62,000 nt of DNA from NCBI RefSeq assembly GCF_000003815.2, contig NC_049983.1:24081710-24143709 (forward strand). The letters run 5' to 3'. Under the pieces are notes generated by a model. That model saw only the letters and a list, made by a program, of their open reading frames with translations, did not search any database and was not told the DNA's origin. The translations under genes were made by a program, and so were the position numbers. Shown here one piece after another: positions 47,401 through 57,525 of this stretch; positions within the stretch are counted from its first letter, which is position 1, and each line of letters opens with the position of its first letter. Source of the DNA: Branchiostoma floridae. Taxonomy: Eukaryota; Chordata; Leptocardii; Amphioxiformes; Branchiostomatidae.

Positions 47401-50400
47401 TTAAAGGTGCTAGTAGTTCCAGCCATCGTGTTTATTTCAAATTTTCCCCAGTTTCCTACATCTGGTAGTCTTTCCTATGAGATTAGCTAGGCCATCTGTT
47501 GCCCCGTCCCCAACTTAACTACATTTGTAGACAGGAACAGAAAAGGTAGCTCAACGAACAAAGCAAGATAGCATTGCCTTTGTATCAAAGTCGATGCAGG
47601 CAGCCATCGTCGAGAACGAAGGGCTGTCAAGAGAGGGAGAGAGGGACGCCATCATCATAATCATCATCATTATCAGTCCCATAACGTTTTAATCAGCAGT
47701 AGGGGCAGCACATGAGAGCGTCAGCGCTCTTTAAAATGCACTTTTTTCCCCACATTGTTGCTGTGTGTTTCAGGCATCGGGTTTGCGACCACCGTGATCT
47801 GTTTCCTGGGGAACATTTACTACATCATCATCCTGAACTGGGCGGCGTACTTCTTTGGCCGCTCCTTCACTTCTCTGCTGCCCTGGTCACACTGCGATAA
47901 CCCATGGAACACGGAATAGTGAGGAAAACTCCTTAGAACTTTTAAGCCTATGAAATACAGAATTACAGTAACAGATTACAGTAAGAAACTACTGTTCATC
48001 TCTGGTCACACTGCGATAACCCATGGTACACGGAATAGTAAGGAACTGCTGTTAGACTCTTAGTAACCATGTACAAATACCCTTAAGTGACCTTAACACT
48101 GCGAGAACCCATATACTTCTATATATATAACCATGAACTTCTGTTTAAGCATAACCTATAAAAAGGGTATTAAGGAACTACACAAATTTTACACTTTGAA
48201 CCCTTAAACATAACTCCATAATCCATGGACAGTAAAGAACCAGCGTTGGACTTTTTGGACACTATGACAACCCATGAAACACAGAAGGGTAAGACCACAT
48301 TTTGATTGGTGTCCGGGCATTTAGATAAAGAAAGTCAGGAACAGGATAAGATAAATACTAAGGCCAGACTCTGATCATACCAGAAACTGAGAGAAGCAAG
48401 TGATTGACAACCTCGTGTTGACATTCCATATTAGCGGGATTTCTAAAACATTTTAAATAAGATTGATGAGGCTTTAGTGTTTGATAGATATTTAATGCTT
48501 TGCTCAAAGTAAATCTGTTTATTTCTACTCCCAGTTGTACGACCAACTTCACCAAGCCAGACACCGGCGGCATGAACATGACCAACGCCACCATGGACGG
48601 CAACATGACAGCCTTCAACACCACCAACACAACCTTACAGATCTCTCCTGTGGTCGAGTTCTGGGAGTGAGTTTTGGAACAACTTATTAGTAGAACTATA
48701 TCCGGCTAAGACATCCAGTCGTCTGTTCCTTTATTTAAGATAACAATTGCGACGTGTTGTTTCTCTCAGCGCTTTATATCAATGGATATAAAAGTTTAAC
48801 TTAATATAATCGTATAGCCTGTCCCTTTTTCTATATGAAGGGTCCATCTTGTGTTCCTACAGGAACAAAGTACTGAACATGTCTGAGGGAGTGGGTGAGC
48901 TTGGGGAGGTGCAGTGGGACCTAGCCGTGTGTCTGCTCTGTGTCTGGATCGTGGTCTACTTCTGTGTCTTTAAGGGGGTCAAGTCCACGGGCAAGGTAGG
49001 GTCACGGTCTGCTTCCATAAAGCTCACATCTTTAAAGGTGAGTGGCCGATTACTTAGAAAATGATTAGTGACCCTACTTCTGGACCGGAAGGTCTGGAGT
49101 TCCAATCCCGGATGCTATATGTTACTGATCACCTGATCATGACTTGCTAGCTTCGACTGTAAAAATGCATAAGAGGACGTACCTCTACCCAAAAGGAGCA
49201 TTCAAACAACTATCCGTAACAATGATTTGTATTTGAATGGACCGTAGCTTATACATATTCTGTGGGCTACACACACATAACAAAGGTTATCTTGTGTTTG
49301 ACGGGCTCAAAAGACCAGTAGATACCCGAAAACACTTTATGTATGATTCACTGATATGTAAATAGATGCCTCCATCAGTGCGTGGGGGGATCACAAGGTT
49401 GGGATTCGGCGTGACCAACAGCTTACAGTTCCTCTACCCTATATTCTCTTCCCCAGTGTGGCATCCATACACGTCCGACAACTGAACTAATCTACCTCTC
49501 CTCCCGTATGCCCTCTGCCCAGGTGGTGTACTTCACCGCTACCTTCCCCTACGTGATGCTGACTGTCCTGCTGATCCGGGGTGTGACGCTAGAGGGCGCT
49601 GCAGACGGGCTCTTCTTCTACCTGAACCCAGACTGGGAGAGACTGAAGGACCACAAGGTGGGTAACAAAAAAAAAAAACTAACAAACAAACAAACAAACA
49701 AACTCACATGTATTCTCACACTTGTCTCCTCACCTGCCTCTTTAGGACCATTGTACAGTTTTATTGTTTCACAGTGTAGAGAGGTGGGTAGACAATACGA
49801 AGTACTCTTAGACAGAACAATTGCACAGTTTAGGGGTTTACCACAAAGGCAAGTACTTTTAGCACATGGACAAAACCGCCGTAAAGTTTAGGGGATGGTA
49901 CGTTACACGAAGTATTTAAAGCAGTATGGACAGAACCACTGTAAAGTAAGGGCTGAATATGCTAGACGCAGTACTTTACGCACTATGGACAGTAACATTG
50001 TACAGGCAGGAGTAGTGGATAGGTACATATATAAGAATTAGTTTATTATGTACTCTGTGCATGACCTTAGAATTAATGTCAGATATTACAGCTTTCCAGG
50101 GCCTAATTTACGGCTTAAAGTAATGACATTTGTTTCGCAGGTTTGGATCGACGCAGGGACCCAGATTTTCTACTCCTTTGCCATCGGCTGGGGCTGTATG
50201 CCGGCTCTGGGCAGCTACAACAAGTTCCACAACGACTCCTACAAGTAGGTGGCTTCTGGGAATCATTTCTTAGAACTTCCTGCAAAATTATTGTTGAAGA
50301 GAAAATGAGCAGTTGGATCAACTTAATATACCAAAGAAACTTCTATTCCAAAAGGGGAATGGCAGTAAGACTGCAACTCCTTCTGGTAGAAAGCAACTTG

Positions 50401-53400
50401 GACAACGTACTCTCAACCACTAGACCATATGTATGGTGTATATGAACAAATTCATGAGTCTTGACTAGGGCTGGGTACAGGTATAGTGTACCGGTACAAA
50501 ACCGTTTTTTCTTATTGAACCGGTCCGAAAAAAAAACGGACCTGAAAAAATCAGTCGGATGTTGGACCTACTAGAAAATGAACTGGTTACCTGGTCAGGC
50601 ATTCACACGTTTTGGCGCTTACCAGTCGAAGAAAAAACAATTGATATGTTTTCCCCATTTGTCTCTTCATGTCTTTCTCTGTCTTTCTCTCTCTCTCTCT
50701 CTCTGAAAGTCACTAATGTAAATTTTCCCCATCTGTAGACAATGTTTCCTGATTGCAGCAGTGAACTGTTTCACCAGTCTGTACTCCGGCCTGGTGGTGT
50801 TCTCCGTGCTCGGGTTCATGGCCAAGGAGCAGGGGCTGGACATCAAGGATGTGGCCGCTTCAGGTATTGTTCTTTAATTTGTACTCCAATAACTGGGTCA
50901 ATATCTCACTGGTGGTACTGTAAATTACTAGGGCCTGCCGGGTCAGACATGTCGTAAGAATTTCCATTTCATTTTCGTTGACGTAAAGTTAGCAGCCCCG
51001 TGTGTGATGGTGTTCTCTGTTCTCGGCTTCATGGCCAAGGAACAGGGGCTGAACATCAAGGACGTGGCGGCCTCAGGTATTGGAAATCATTTTATGTTCG
51101 CATTTGGAGAATAAGTAGATGTTTGGGCTTGCAGTTGAAAGCTACTGTACATTGACACGGCATTCTCCAGGGCAGAGCTACAGAATATACATTACAGGGG
51201 CTCTAATAAACAGGACTGGGGTTTCCATTTTTGTGAACGTGGCCTCTGAAAAACTGTCAGCCAAACAGAGAATCATCTAAATGTTTTCGTTGGCCCATCC
51301 TGACAGCCATAGAGAGTCCGCGCCTACAAAAGTGGAGACTAGGCCATAAAAGCATTTCTAGTATGGACTAGTAAAGCAAACCTTACCTTTCCCTAGGGCC
51401 GGGCCTGGTGTTCATCGCGTACCCGCGAGCGCTGTCCCTGATGCCGCTCGCCCCGCTGTGGTCCTGTCTCTTCTTCTTCATGATCATCCTGGTCGGGCTG
51501 GACAGTCAGGTGAGGGGTACTTCATAAAACATCTTACCACTTCCCCGTGTGGGCCCTCAGGGGCCGTCAGTGGAGAGCATTATTCCTGGAAGATACCGTC
51601 CTTCTCATAAGTCTGTTATTTCACAAAACAATGGTATGGAACACTTGCCTGGGTACCGTACGGAAAATAGTTCACTCCGGCGTTCATTATATACTATAAA
51701 CAGTCGCTTTTAGCTCATTATACACTATATATATGGCTTCTCTGCTGTTGGATAGCACAAGCGAATATAGGAGCAAACCACTATCCGGATGGTACTCAGG
51801 CTAATGAAACACATGTGATAAATAAAATTTATGATTTCAAGAATGACATTTCAAAGTCGCTTCCCTTTCAGTGGGTGGTGGTACCATGACCACATCAATA
51901 GAATGGTTGGTTGTCAGGTATACAAACCTTAAGCCTATCAACATTGTGGGGTCAACATGAATCAGTAATACATTGGAAATGCATTTTCGCGCGGTGTCAT
52001 AGTCACCCAGAAAGAAAACAAACAATGCGTAGATTAACAGATTGACAGTATTTCAACAGCAGCATTTATTTCTTTCACTGCTCCTTCTATTCTGCACTGC
52101 AGTTCGTGGGTGTGGAGGGTGTTGTAACTGCTGTGGTGGACATGATTCCATACCTGCGCCGTGGCTACAACCGCGAGCTCTTCATCGCCGGGATGTGCGT
52201 CTTCAACTTCCTGCTGGGACTCACCATGGTCACTAATGTACGTACCAAATCTAGAGACAGCTAAAAATTACTCAGATTTCAGTTTCCTTTCCATCCCTCC
52301 AGTCTTACCTTACCTTAGATTCTTCAACAGTTCATGTTGTATCGGTTGTCAAATATCATTTTAAATTTGTGTTGCGACTTCCACCTCTCTCATTGTATTT
52401 ACTTTCCTTTGTGTTGGTCCAACGTAATGGTCCATGGTCACCAATGTAACTGGAAGTAGAAAGAATTCTATTTGTTAGTTCTCGGAAATAAAGTGAAAGA
52501 TGTGACACTGTCGGAAAGGTTCAACTATCCTCAAAGTCAAAAGAAATTGGACTCAAAGGAATTTTCCACTGAGTCACTCAATCTTCTTCAGCTCTCTAAC
52601 CCAATCCCTTTGACACGTGACTTGCACGAGTGACGTCAGGAATGGGTCAAAAGCTGTTGGAAGTCTAGCCCATCCCGGTTCAGAAAGTCTAAGGGCCATT
52701 TCTAGTTTTCAGCATACATAAGTTTTTCAGTAAGTGGATATACATGTAGCCTGGTCGACGTCTTTCTCCCGGATGCCTTGTCCTCTTGCTTCATTTTACC
52801 ATAGTCAGAGAATAAAGAAAATGAATTGGTGTCGCCTTACAATTAGTTTTCATTACTACATTAAAATCAAATTGCTTCTAGTTATTGTATCTGCATCTGT
52901 ATCTATATAGCCAGTATAACCACCCTTCAGCGTAACATACTAGCTTCTCAGGCACGCGGCGCGGCAGCAGCTGGTTATATTACACAAATCGACCTGTCAC
53001 ACCTAACCTTATAGCACATCTATCTGTAAATGTTCTTTAAAACTATCCAGCAAAGATGCCCCTACTGACCTTGGTGATAACAAATTCCACTCTACGATAG
53101 TTCTGGGAAAATACGAATTTTTGAACACATCAATCCTAGGTTGGTAACTCTGGCACTTGGAGGTGTGAGAGACTATGACTATTCCTTGTTCTTGTTTGAG
53201 CTGGTAAGGGGAGGGGAGGTGGCCCCCAAATGTTTAAGTTCAAGTATTGGTATTCCGTGCGAGACTGAGTAATCAAATTGATATGACCTCGGGAATATCC
53301 TTTACCAGTAACCCTTTGTTTTTGCCCAGGGAGGAATCTACGTCTTCAAACTCTTCGAATACTACTCTGCCAGCGGGATATCCCTTCTCTTCATGGCGTT

Positions 53401-54951
53401 CTCCGAGTGTGTGGCCATCGCCTGGATCTTTGGTGGGTAAAACAGGGGATCTTTTTATTAAAAGTTGAACGTGAGTCAACAAAGTTCAGAACTGTTTCCG
53501 CCTGTATTCCTTAACATCGCAAACGCCTAACTTTATTTTACGTTTTGACACTGCAAAAAGTACTCTCTGTTTAGAATTCTATTCTATTATGACAGTGGCA
53601 GAAGTATTCCTCCAATGACAATGTAATTGATTCTTTGGGGGCCATTTTGAAGCAATGTACTATCGGCTTCGTTATTTGAAGCAATCTACTAGTGAGATGT
53701 AAACAACCATTCGATCTGTAACCATCCCCGCTTCAGGAGCGAACCGCTTCTATGATAGTATTGAACTGATGATCGGCTACAGGCCCCTGGTCTGGTTTAA
53801 AATCTGCTGGACAGTTCTCACTCCCCTCATCACTGTGGTAAGTATTACTGCATTGCTTATCAGTTATTTATTCCATGAAAGCTTTTCAAAAATGGAAATC
53901 TGCTCTTTCTTTGTTAGATGGAAAGCGGTGATTATGTACATAATAGAAAATAAACCAAGCAACCGGATAGACTCAGCTGTATGCTTGAAAAATAAAATGA
54001 AGTACATGCCCTTGGTAAATCAAAACAGATCATGATCGATGACTTAACGTACATACAACAACAACAGCAAGCAACTAGAAAATGATCTAGGCAGATGAAA
54101 TAAAAGTACTAGGCAGATATGTCAGATTGGGCACCCACTAACTTTCATCAGTGACTGAGTATGACTGCGGTTTAGAGTTATGAAGATGAAGAAAGACGAC
54201 GTATGTCATCTGAAACTTCTGGCTCATAGGAGAATTTATGTAGCATTTTAAAAATCTATTTTGTATTGACTATTGTTTTACTTGGATGACTTACCTGTAA
54301 CGACGTGACGTAACCTACGGTCCAATTTTCTCACGCTTTAGGGCATCGTCCTGTTCATGTGCGTGACGTGGTCTCCCATGGAGTTTCAGCACTTCACGGG
54401 GACCTACTACTTCCCCAGCTGGGCGGAGGGTATCGGGTGGGTCATGATGGCGATGGCCATCATCTGTGTACCCGTCACAGCCGTGGTAAAGATGTGGCAG
54501 GCCAAGGGGACATTACAGGAGGTGAGGTTTGATTTGGTTTGGTTTGATACAGATCTCCATGAGTGACTGATATGTCACTATTCTACCTGGAGTCCGGGTT
54601 AAGGATTTGCACCATTGCAGATCGCACACCGCACCATCGCACGTGTCGTGGGTTCACATATAAACCATACTTTGTACCTTGTACAAATGTTGTGCAATAA
54701 AGTTATAATTATAAGCGAGGCTCGGGCGATTGCCGCAGAATCGTCGTCCGATTGATTTTCGCCAAATGTGACAGGGGTATAACGAAACCGCTCTGTTCCC
54801 GCAGCGCTGGCGAGAGGTGACAACACCCCAGCTTCAGTATCACCAGCTGAGAGACAAGGACAGGCTGGCGCGGGGACTCAGATTCGACTCCGAGCCCTCT
54901 ACACCCCCTCCCCCGTACTCCAGCCTTCAGCAGAATGATACAGAGCTGTAG
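41277..54951 (+). CDS. SLC6-type Na+/Cl- coupled solute transporter, gene 3 (two alternative first exons)
   Basis: First exon 41277-41490 or 45623-45839, then 47007-47138, 47774-47918, 48535-48666, 48863-48995, 49523-49657, 50141-50244, 50739-50863, 51397-51509, 52103-52237, 53330-53432, 53737-53837, 54342-54521, 54805-54951. The most complete copy: no gap, no frame break, 632 or 633 residues. Same 12-TM architecture and ion-site residues as gene 2, to which it is nearly identical in exons and most introns. It differs at the end: exon 13 finishes GTLQE (GTFRE in genes 1 and 2), intron 13 is only 283 bp without the GTGA array, and the protein ends QQNDTEL, a canonical class I PDZ ligand. A start at exon 1b uses the ATG at 45623; the frame is open further 5' but has no earlier ATG. 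Confidence 0.92.
42090..42687. mobile_element. Nested hAT-like and fold-back elements, gene 3 copy
   Basis: Same arrangement as 22552-23076 with a better right end (ATTTCGAGCCCTG) and a longer inner palindrome (42113-42308) that keeps its centre CGTCGACC...GGTCGACG. The gene 2 palindrome has lost that centre. Confidence 0.55.
42817..43060. mobile_element. piggyBac-like MITE, gene 3 intron 1
   Basis: Homologue of 23206-23445. The flanking TTAA motifs have mutated (CTAA on the left, TTGA on the right) but the right arm GTGAGAGTGCACTT is complete. Confidence 0.75.
43710..43888 (-). mobile_element. Short retroelement tail inserted in gene 3 intron 1
   Basis: TATAATATAATAGCC then TTTATTGCACATTCATGC; read on the minus strand this is a 3' end of the TGCAATAAAG type with a TATTA tail. 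Gene 2 lacks the block (its equivalent runs directly from the CATCAT repeat at about 24110). Confidence 0.55.
44725..45085 (+). mobile_element. Penelope-like 3' fragment, gene 3 copy
   Basis: Same frame as in gene 2 but with the family consensus PTLNRKGG kept. The core CTGAAGA (45006-45012), stem GAGTGA/TCACTC and GAAAC (45032-45036) is identical. Upstream GACG could pair with the CGTC following GAAA. Confidence 0.5.
45273..45622 (+). promoter_or_regulatory. 5' region of gene 3 exon 1b, with a foreign insert
   Basis: As before gene 2 exon 1b, but interrupted between CTATCAAGG and TGTTTGGGGAC by 94 bp (45499-45592). Confidence 0.5.
45499..45592 (+). other. 94-bp insertion flanked by 7-bp direct repeat
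   Basis: ATCAAGG occurs at both edges (45492-45498, 45586-45592), and gene 2 exon 1b has it once. The insert is GC-rich and one frame reads [20 protein letters not shown] before a TGA. It looks like a piece of coding sequence from elsewhere. I do not recognise the source. Confidence 0.6.
45623..45839 (+). CDS. SLC6 gene 3, alternative first exon 1b
   Basis: [35 protein letters not shown]1 of the IGL type, phase 1 donor at 45840. Confidence 0.85.
47007..47138 (+). CDS. Gene 3 exon 2: TM2
   Basis: [20 protein letters not shown] then LEIFLGQF and [11 protein letters not shown]. It carries the TM2 Tyr of the SLC6 chloride site (IPYF). Phase 1 in, phase 1 out. Confidence 0.9.
47140..47323. mobile_element. 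MITE abutting the exon 2 donor, gene 3
   Basis: Left end TAAGGCTTAGGTCACATTTC begins one base into the intron. Same family and site as in gene 2. Confidence 0.75.
47774..47918 (+). CDS. Gene 3 exon 3: TM3 and start of EL2
   Basis: Holds [19 protein letters not shown] (Tyr pair at the substrate site) and the first EL2 cysteine in [10 protein letters not shown]. The donor is GTGAGG, against GTAAGG in gene 2. Confidence 0.9.
48535..48666 (+). CDS. Gene 3 exon 4: glycosylated EL2
   Basis: The second EL2 cysteine is the first full codon, followed by six N-x-T sequons (NFT, NMT, NAT, NMT, NTT, NTT) and SPVVEFWE, the conserved start of the region before TM4. Confidence 0.9.
48863..48995 (+). CDS. 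Gene 3 exon 5: TM4
   Basis: [20 protein letters not shown] then [18 protein letters not shown] and VKSTGK, the SLC6 signature after TM4. Confidence 0.9.
49523..49657 (+). CDS. Gene 3 exon 6: TM5 and EL3
   Basis: [20 protein letters not shown], then [17 protein letters not shown]; phase 0 on both sides. Confidence 0.9.
50141..50244 (+). CDS. Gene 3 exon 7: TM6 with altered pocket
   Basis: [20 protein letters not shown] then PALGSYNKF. Five residues after the chloride-site Ser lies Trp, the position equivalent to GAT1 Leu300 and SERT Phe341. Gene 1 has Val there, and Thr where genes 2 and 3 have Pro. Confidence 0.9.
50739..50863 (+). CDS. Gene 3 exon 8: TM7 and start of EL4
   Basis: [20 protein letters not shown] then [12 protein letters not shown]; Asn and Ser of the chloride site are in NCFTS. 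Confidence 0.9.
51006..51090 (+). repeat. Partial duplicate of exon 8 plus donor, gene 3 intron 8
   Basis: About 70 bases of exon 8 ([20 protein letters not shown]) with donor at 51077 but no acceptor. Differences from exon 8 are mostly synonymous (one Asp-to-Asn), and AAG GAA CAG matches gene 1. The intron following this copy matches the one following exon 8 in gene 2. Confidence 0.85.
51397..51509 (+). CDS. Gene 3 exon 9: EL4 and first half of TM8
   Basis: [20 protein letters not shown] then [17 protein letters not shown]; the Asp-Ser of the Na2 site is present, with Gln following as in GABA-type members. Confidence 0.9.
52103..52237 (+). CDS. Gene 3 exon 10: rest of TM8 and TM9
   Basis: [20 protein letters not shown] then [20 protein letters not shown]. 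An echo of its end (CCATGGTCACCAATGTAAC) is at 52436-52454. Confidence 0.9.
53330..53432 (+). CDS. Gene 3 exon 11: TM10
   Basis: [20 protein letters not shown] then [15 protein letters not shown]; the SASG turn is typical of SLC6 TM10. Confidence 0.9.
53737..53837 (+). CDS. Gene 3 exon 12: TM11
   Basis: [20 protein letters not shown] then [13 protein letters not shown]; ends phase 0. Confidence 0.9.
54342..54521 (+). CDS. Gene 3 exon 13: TM11 end and TM12
   Basis: [48 protein letters not shown]. The sequence downstream of its donor differs from genes 1 and 2, which marks a recombination border. Confidence 0.9.
54596..54720. mobile_element. SINE/LINE tail fragment, gene 3 intron 13
   Basis: GATTTGCACCATTGCAGATC and CGCACCATCGCACGTG followed by TTGTGCAATAAAGTTAT, matching pieces of the repeats at 32330-32360 and 32925-32955. 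Confidence 0.5.
54805..54951 (+). CDS. Gene 3 exon 14: cytoplasmic C-terminus
   Basis: [46 protein letters not shown] and stop. PPPPY is a WW-domain type PPxY motif and DTEL a class I PDZ ligand (Thr at -2, Leu at 0). Confidence 0.9.
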   Translation, partial: RWREVTTPQLQYHQLRDKDRLARGLRFDSEPSTPPPPYSSLQQNDTEL

Positions 54952-55449
54952 TCGGGGGAACCCAGCTTCGACTCCGACCCCTCCTCACCCCCTCACCCGT
55001 ACTCCAGCCTTCAACAGCACGATTCAGAGCTGTAGTCGGGGGAACCCAGCTTCGACTCCGAGCCCTCCACACTCCCAACCCCGTACTCCAGTCATGAGCA
55101 GCACGATACAGAGCTGTAGACGCGGGGACTCAGCATCGACTCCGACCCCTCCTCACCCCCTCCCTCGTACTCCAGCCTTCAACAGCACGATACAGAGCTG
55201 TAGGCGCGGAGACTCAGCTTCGACTCCGACCCCTCCTCACCCCCGCCCCCGTACTCCAGCCTTCAGCAGAATGATACAGAGCTGTAGTCGGGGGGACTCA
55301 GATTCGACCCCTCCTCACCCCCTCCCCCGTACTCCAGCCTTCAGCAGTACGATGCAGACCTGTAGTCGGGGGGACTCAGCTTCGACTCCGACCACTCCAC
55401 ACCCCCTCCCCCGTACTCCAGCCTTCAACAGCATGATACAGAGCTGTAG
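54879..55449 (+). repeat. Seven tandem copies of the gene 3 C-terminal coding end
   Basis: Copies end at 54951, 55035, 55119, 55203, 55287, 55365 and 55449, so the period is 84 bp (78 once), always a multiple of three. All copies stay in the reading frame of the C-terminus and each ends in its own [45 protein letters not shown]. PPxPY-type cores persist in most. In another frame the array is open for about 170 codons from 54935, a by-product of the repeat. Confidence 0.95.
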
Positions 55450-56299
55450 ACTGTAGCTTAGTCTAGAAAAAAAGGGCGAAAGCCCTATCTTCAGAACTTC
55501 TATGTCAAGAAAAACAAAAGAACGAGGAAAGGTCTATGTTATGACACTCCTGTCTTCGGAACTCCTACGTTATTTCATAGTAACACATATTGACAAGACA
55601 AGGTGATGGCATACTCAAGTCATTACATTTTCGTATTTGGTAAGTCGTACTGCATTGTGTTCATGCCGTCACCCACACGAAGACAATGCACGAGTACATA
55701 AATAATACAAGTATAAAAAACATAGCAAATTCACAAATATGAACATATATCACTGAAGCTGGGCTACGTTGTCTCCATGGCTCTTGGATTTGACAGAGCG
55801 CTCAACAGATTTCATAGGAAAAAACAACAACAATCATTTCAAGAACTGTGCGTTTTGTTGTCTTTTTTGTCATATTGTTCGTTTTGCATGATTATTCCAG
55901 CAGTGCCATTAGTCAATATTAACACAAATTTGATTTAGAAATTTGTGATTTGTGAACCTGAAAAGAAGCCATCCATTGGTTAAAATATTCATCTATAAAA
56001 TACCCTTTTTGCCACGGCTCCAGCAAGTAAAAATCACATGAATAACATCATGTTACGTCATGATGACGTCAAATTCGTTTCGATTACCTAATTCTAAGTG
56101 TGCATCATTCTCTGGAAATTTGGTCGTCTTACAATAAGCAGGTTAGGAGTTACAAGGCACGGGCCTCAAATGCCCGGTCTGAATAGGGTTAAAAGGGCAA
56201 ATGCCCCAGGATGCGCCCAATCAGTGTGTTGACGATGATGATATCAGTTGGTCTGCCCGGGTTTACGATGTATTGCATTGTTTGCAATTTCAATAAATC
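55450..56299 (+). other. Between gene 3 and gene 4
   Basis: AT-rich, nothing coding. AAATGCCCCAGGATGCGCCC (about 56200) recurs loosely at 59172, and AATAAATCTCAATC is at 56293. Confidence 0.5.
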
Positions 56300-57108
56300 T
56301 CAATCTAGTTAGTTACACAACTCTATACCAGTCAAACTAGTCTGACTGGTATTGAGTTATATCACTGGTATAGAGCTATTATATAAGTCCATAGCAGTCT
56401 GAGACTAGTCTCCGGTGACCCGGCCACATGCTGTGTCGACCATGCCCATATGTGCATGAATACGAGAGCCGTTTAGTCGTACTAAAGTCAGTGTATTTCA
56501 GGCCTTGACCTGGATCTGGCACAAACGCAGGTGAGTAAAACTGCTTTGCTCGGGTTTCAGTGAACCCGAAAGGTGACTATTCGACAATGCATAGGATCGA
56601 CTATCTGTGGGTGTACTTCCGAGATGTTAGTATTTAGTTTGGTTGGAAATTCGCTTCTTTATTCTCATGGCCACAAAATACTACAGTAGTAAATAAAACC
56701 GGTGTCACAAATGATCGCTCGACGAGTTTTCGAGCTCAAAAGTACAATTTCGGCCGCAAAACGAAGACTTAGGGATCGCCCAATTGTGACAGGTCAGCAA
56801 GCTACGTCTAAAGTAACGATGATTGATGATAAGATGTACAGGCCAAAAGTAAACAAGCTCGATTCTCGGGCAATTTTGAAATTCGGCGACCTGATGGCAA
56901 CCAGCAAATAAGTTTATCGAGTGACGGAGAATAAGTCACTAAACAATTATTGTTGAGCACCAATCACAAATATTTGGTTTACTCGATATGGCAATAGTAC
57001 ACCCCGTCAAATATAAAACATTCAAACTATTCCGACCTGTAAGCAACATCCGTCGTTTCTTTTTCTCATTCCCATCTGGTGCTTCTTTGCGACCATGAAA
57101 GGTACAGC
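56300..57108 (+). promoter_or_regulatory. 5' region of gene 4 first exon a, possible non-coding exon
   Basis: 56310-56600 and 57030-57060 match 59210-59420 and 59640-59670 before the second first exon: CTCTATACCAGT with ACTAGTCT, GTGAGTAAAACTGCTTTGC, GACTAT(T/C)CGACAAT and GCA(A/C)CATCCGTCGTTT. The shared CAG-GTGAGT at 56530 looks like a donor of an upstream untranslated exon. An ATG at 57095 opens a five-codon uORF whose TGA overlaps the main start. Confidence 0.45.
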
Positions 57109-57334
57109 ATGATGGAGGTAGAACAGGAAGATACGCAGGAGAACAGCTTGATGGAGGAAGAGGGGGAGGAGAAGTACGAAGTAATGAAGGAAGAGGAGGA
57201 TGGGGTGCAGCAGGAGAACAAAAAGCGGCCGACCTGGGGCACCGCCGCGGACGGCGTTCTGGTGTTGGTCGGCGCCACGGTGGGACTGGGAAATTTTTGG
57301 CGGTTTCCCTACGTGTGCTACCGGAACGGTGGAG
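57109..57334 (+). CDS. SLC6 gene 4, first exon a
   Basis: MMEVEQEDTQENSLMEEEGE, a Glu-rich linker, [20 protein letters not shown] and [17 protein letters not shown], phase 1 donor GTAAGA. A diverged family member: NFWRFP for NVWRFP, and TM1 is unlike genes 1-3. Continuation not in window. Confidence 0.8.
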
Positions 57335-57344
57335 GTAAGAGCGC

Positions 57345-57525
57345 GATCATATATGTCGTGCGATCGTCATACGATTTTGATGCCATAAAATTTTCAAGCA
57401 GGCTGCGACAGAACCAACCATCGACATGGATTCAAGACAGGCTTTTGTGTTGCAAGACAGCTGCATTTTGAAGGAAACTTGCATGGCTGTCAAAAAACGC
57501 AAGTTAGCAATCGTACGACGACCGC
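57345..57525. mobile_element. Short interspersed repeat behind gene 4 exon a
   Basis: GTCGTGCGATCGTCATACGA to AATCGTACGACGACCGCAC, with terminal inverted similarity. Inverted and interrupted relatives flank the nested elements at 22515-23200 and 42060-42815. Confidence 0.5.

Noticed and set aside
54935-55456. 173-codon Pro/Ser-rich frame after the gene 3 stop
   Set aside because: Wrong frame of the 84-bp repeat; the frame of the C-terminus itself is the one with conserved motifs.
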